Below the pieces are notes generated by a model. It ran no database searches, had not been told where the DNA came from, and worked only from the letters and a program-made list of their open reading frames with translations. The position numbers were made by a program, and so were the translations under genes. From positions 186,001-250,000 of the forward strand of contig NZ_BSEX01000009.1 of the NCBI RefSeq assembly GCF_027922045.1: DNA of 64,000 nt, in the 5' to 3' direction. Below, piece after piece: positions 63,061 to 64,000 of this stretch (positions within the stretch are counted from its first letter, which is position 1; each line of letters begins with the position of its first letter). This DNA is from Microbacterium terregens. Its GTDB lineage: Bacteria > Pseudomonadota > Alphaproteobacteria > Sphingomonadales > Sphingomonadaceae.

Positions 63061-64000
63061 ATGAGCCTGCGCAACATCGCCATCATCGCGCACGTCGATC
63101 ATGGCAAAACCACCCTTGTCGACCAGCTGTTCCGCCAGTCGGGCACCTTCCGCGACAACCAGCGCGTGGAAGAGCGCGCGATGGACTCGAACGACCTCGA
63201 GAAGGAGCGCGGGATCACCATTCTCGCCAAGCCGACCTCGGTCGAATGGGCGCCTCCGGGCGGCGGTGAGCCGGTCCGCATCAACATCGTCGACACGCCC
63301 GGCCACGCCGACTTCGGCGGTGAGGTGGAGCGCATCCTCTCGATGGTCGACGGCGTGATCCTGCTGGTCGACTCGTCGGAAGGCGCGATGCCGCAGACGA
63401 AGTTCGTGACCGGCAAGGCGCTGAAGCTCGGCCTCAAGCCGATCGTCGTCGTCAACAAGATCGACCGTTCGGACAGCCGCGTACAGGAAGTGCTGGACGA
63501 GGTCTTCGACCTGTTCGTGTCGCTCGACGCCACCGACGAGCAGCTCGACTTCCCCGTGCTCTACGCGTCGGGCCGCAACGGCTATGCCTCGGACAACCCC
63601 GACGCGCGTGAAGGCACGCTGATCCCGCTGTTCGAGAAGATCGTCAGCCACGTGCCGGCGCCGAATCTCGACGTCGACGCGCCGTTCAGCTTCCTGGTGA
63701 CGCTGCTCGATCGCGACAACTTCCTGGGCCGCATCCTCACCGGCCGCGTCCAGTCGGGCACGGTGAAGCTCAACCAGCCGATCCACGCGCTCGACATGGC
63801 GGGCAACGTGATCGAGACCGGCCGCGCGTCCAAGATCATGACCTTCCAGGGTCTGGAGCGTGTGCCCACCGAAGAGGCGAAGGCTGGCGACATCATCTCG
63901 CTCGCCGGTCTCGCCGTCGCAACCGTGTCGAACACGATCTGCGACACGACCGTCACCGAGGCGATCCAGGCGCAGCCGATTGATCCGCCGACGCTGTCGA
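63061..64000 (+). CDS. typA: GTP-binding protein TypA/BipA (5' part)
   Basis: TypA/BipA is a translational GTPase of the EF-G family that binds the 70S ribosome and helps 50S assembly, stress and cold growth. The visible 313 codons include G1 AHVDHGKTT (about residues 10-18), switch I ERGITI, G3 [14 protein letters not shown] and G4 NKIDRSDSR, then the start of domain II ([22 protein letters not shown]). It runs off the window end without a stop, so about half of the gene is missing. ATG 63061 fits the family N-terminus [18 protein letters not shown]. Confidence 0.97.
   Translation, partial: MSLRNIAIIAHVDHGKTTLVDQLFRQSGTFRDNQRVEERAMDSNDLEKERGITILAKPTSVEWAPPGGGEPVRINIVDTPGHADFGGEVERILSMVDGVILLVDSSEGAMPQTKFVTGKALKLGLKPIVVVNKIDRSDSRVQEVLDEVFDLFVSLDATDEQLDFPVLYASGRNGYASDNPDAREGTLIPLFEKIVSHVPAPNLDVDAPFSFLVTLLDRDNFLGRILTGRVQSGTVKLNQPIHALDMAGNVIETGRASKIMTFQGLERVPTEEAKAGDIISLAGLAVATVSNTICDTTVTEAIQAQPIDPPTLS

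Overview
The window is a chromosomal segment of a high-GC alphaproteobacterium, most likely a member of the Sphingomonadaceae (Sphingomonas type). I infer this from four things: the alphaproteobacterial trpF-trpB-trpA-accD-folC gene order, a ribosomal protein S9 with a long Ala/Pro-rich N-terminal extension, an M20 hydrolase-astA-astB cluster, and a family of small double-hairpin intergenic repeats that I associate with sphingomonads. No rRNA, tRNA, CRISPR array, prophage or transposase was found. Gene density is very high. Many neighbours share ATGA or TGATG start/stop overlaps, which indicates translational coupling.

Layout, left to right. 0-4.7 kb: a methyltransferase, rplM-rpsI with a clear terminator, ctaA-cutA, and a MerC-domain protein with the zinc regulator zur behind a Zur-like box. 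4.7-11.7 kb: dxs, then a leftward run of a UbiH-family hydroxylase, an acetate/succinate CoA-transferase and a truncated globin, then dgoK-dgoA for 2-keto-3-deoxygalactonate. 11.7-18 kb: arginine succinyltransferase genes astA-astB with an M20 hydrolase, a DUF481 outer-membrane protein, rppH and an esterase. 18-23.5 kb: an HDAC-family deacetylase, cfa, an SDR, purF, hisI and a lipoprotein. 23.6-24.5 kb: a small, visibly less GC-rich patch with two unknown genes. 24.5-31 kb: a SleB-type cell-wall hydrolase, an MFS exporter with cysK, and a general-stress pair behind a perfect EcfG-type promoter, plus a BA14K-like secreted protein and a 26-residue membrane peptide. 30.7-40.3 kb: mdoG-mdoH for periplasmic glucans, uvrD/pcrA, an MHS transporter, rsmD and rluB. 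40.3-50.2 kb: a single-domain response regulator, an AmpG-like transporter, a Cys-rich conserved protein behind an AT-rich Fur-like site, and the folC-accD-trpA-trpB-trpF-pyrF-lapA block. 50.3-53 kb: an OmpR/EnvZ-type two-component system and a four-EF-hand secreted protein. 53-60 kb: a GST, an APH-family kinase, tesB, an acyl-CoA ligase, an MFS transporter and a VOC protein. 60-64 kb: a TelA/XpaC-like pair, a frameshifted secreted metallopeptidase gene and the 5' part of typA.

Most of the content is housekeeping: translation, isoprenoid, tryptophan, folate, fatty-acid, purine and histidine synthesis, heme A and envelope glucans. I see no obvious new defence or biosynthetic system. The points most worth a second look are the EcfG promoter in front of the stress pair, the Zur-like box before MerC-zur, the Fur-like box before the Cys-rich protein, the M20 enzyme embedded in the ast operon, a ligase whose C-terminus is encoded by a repeat element, the one-base frameshift in the metallopeptidase gene, and the tiny membrane-peptide gene at 30280-30360.
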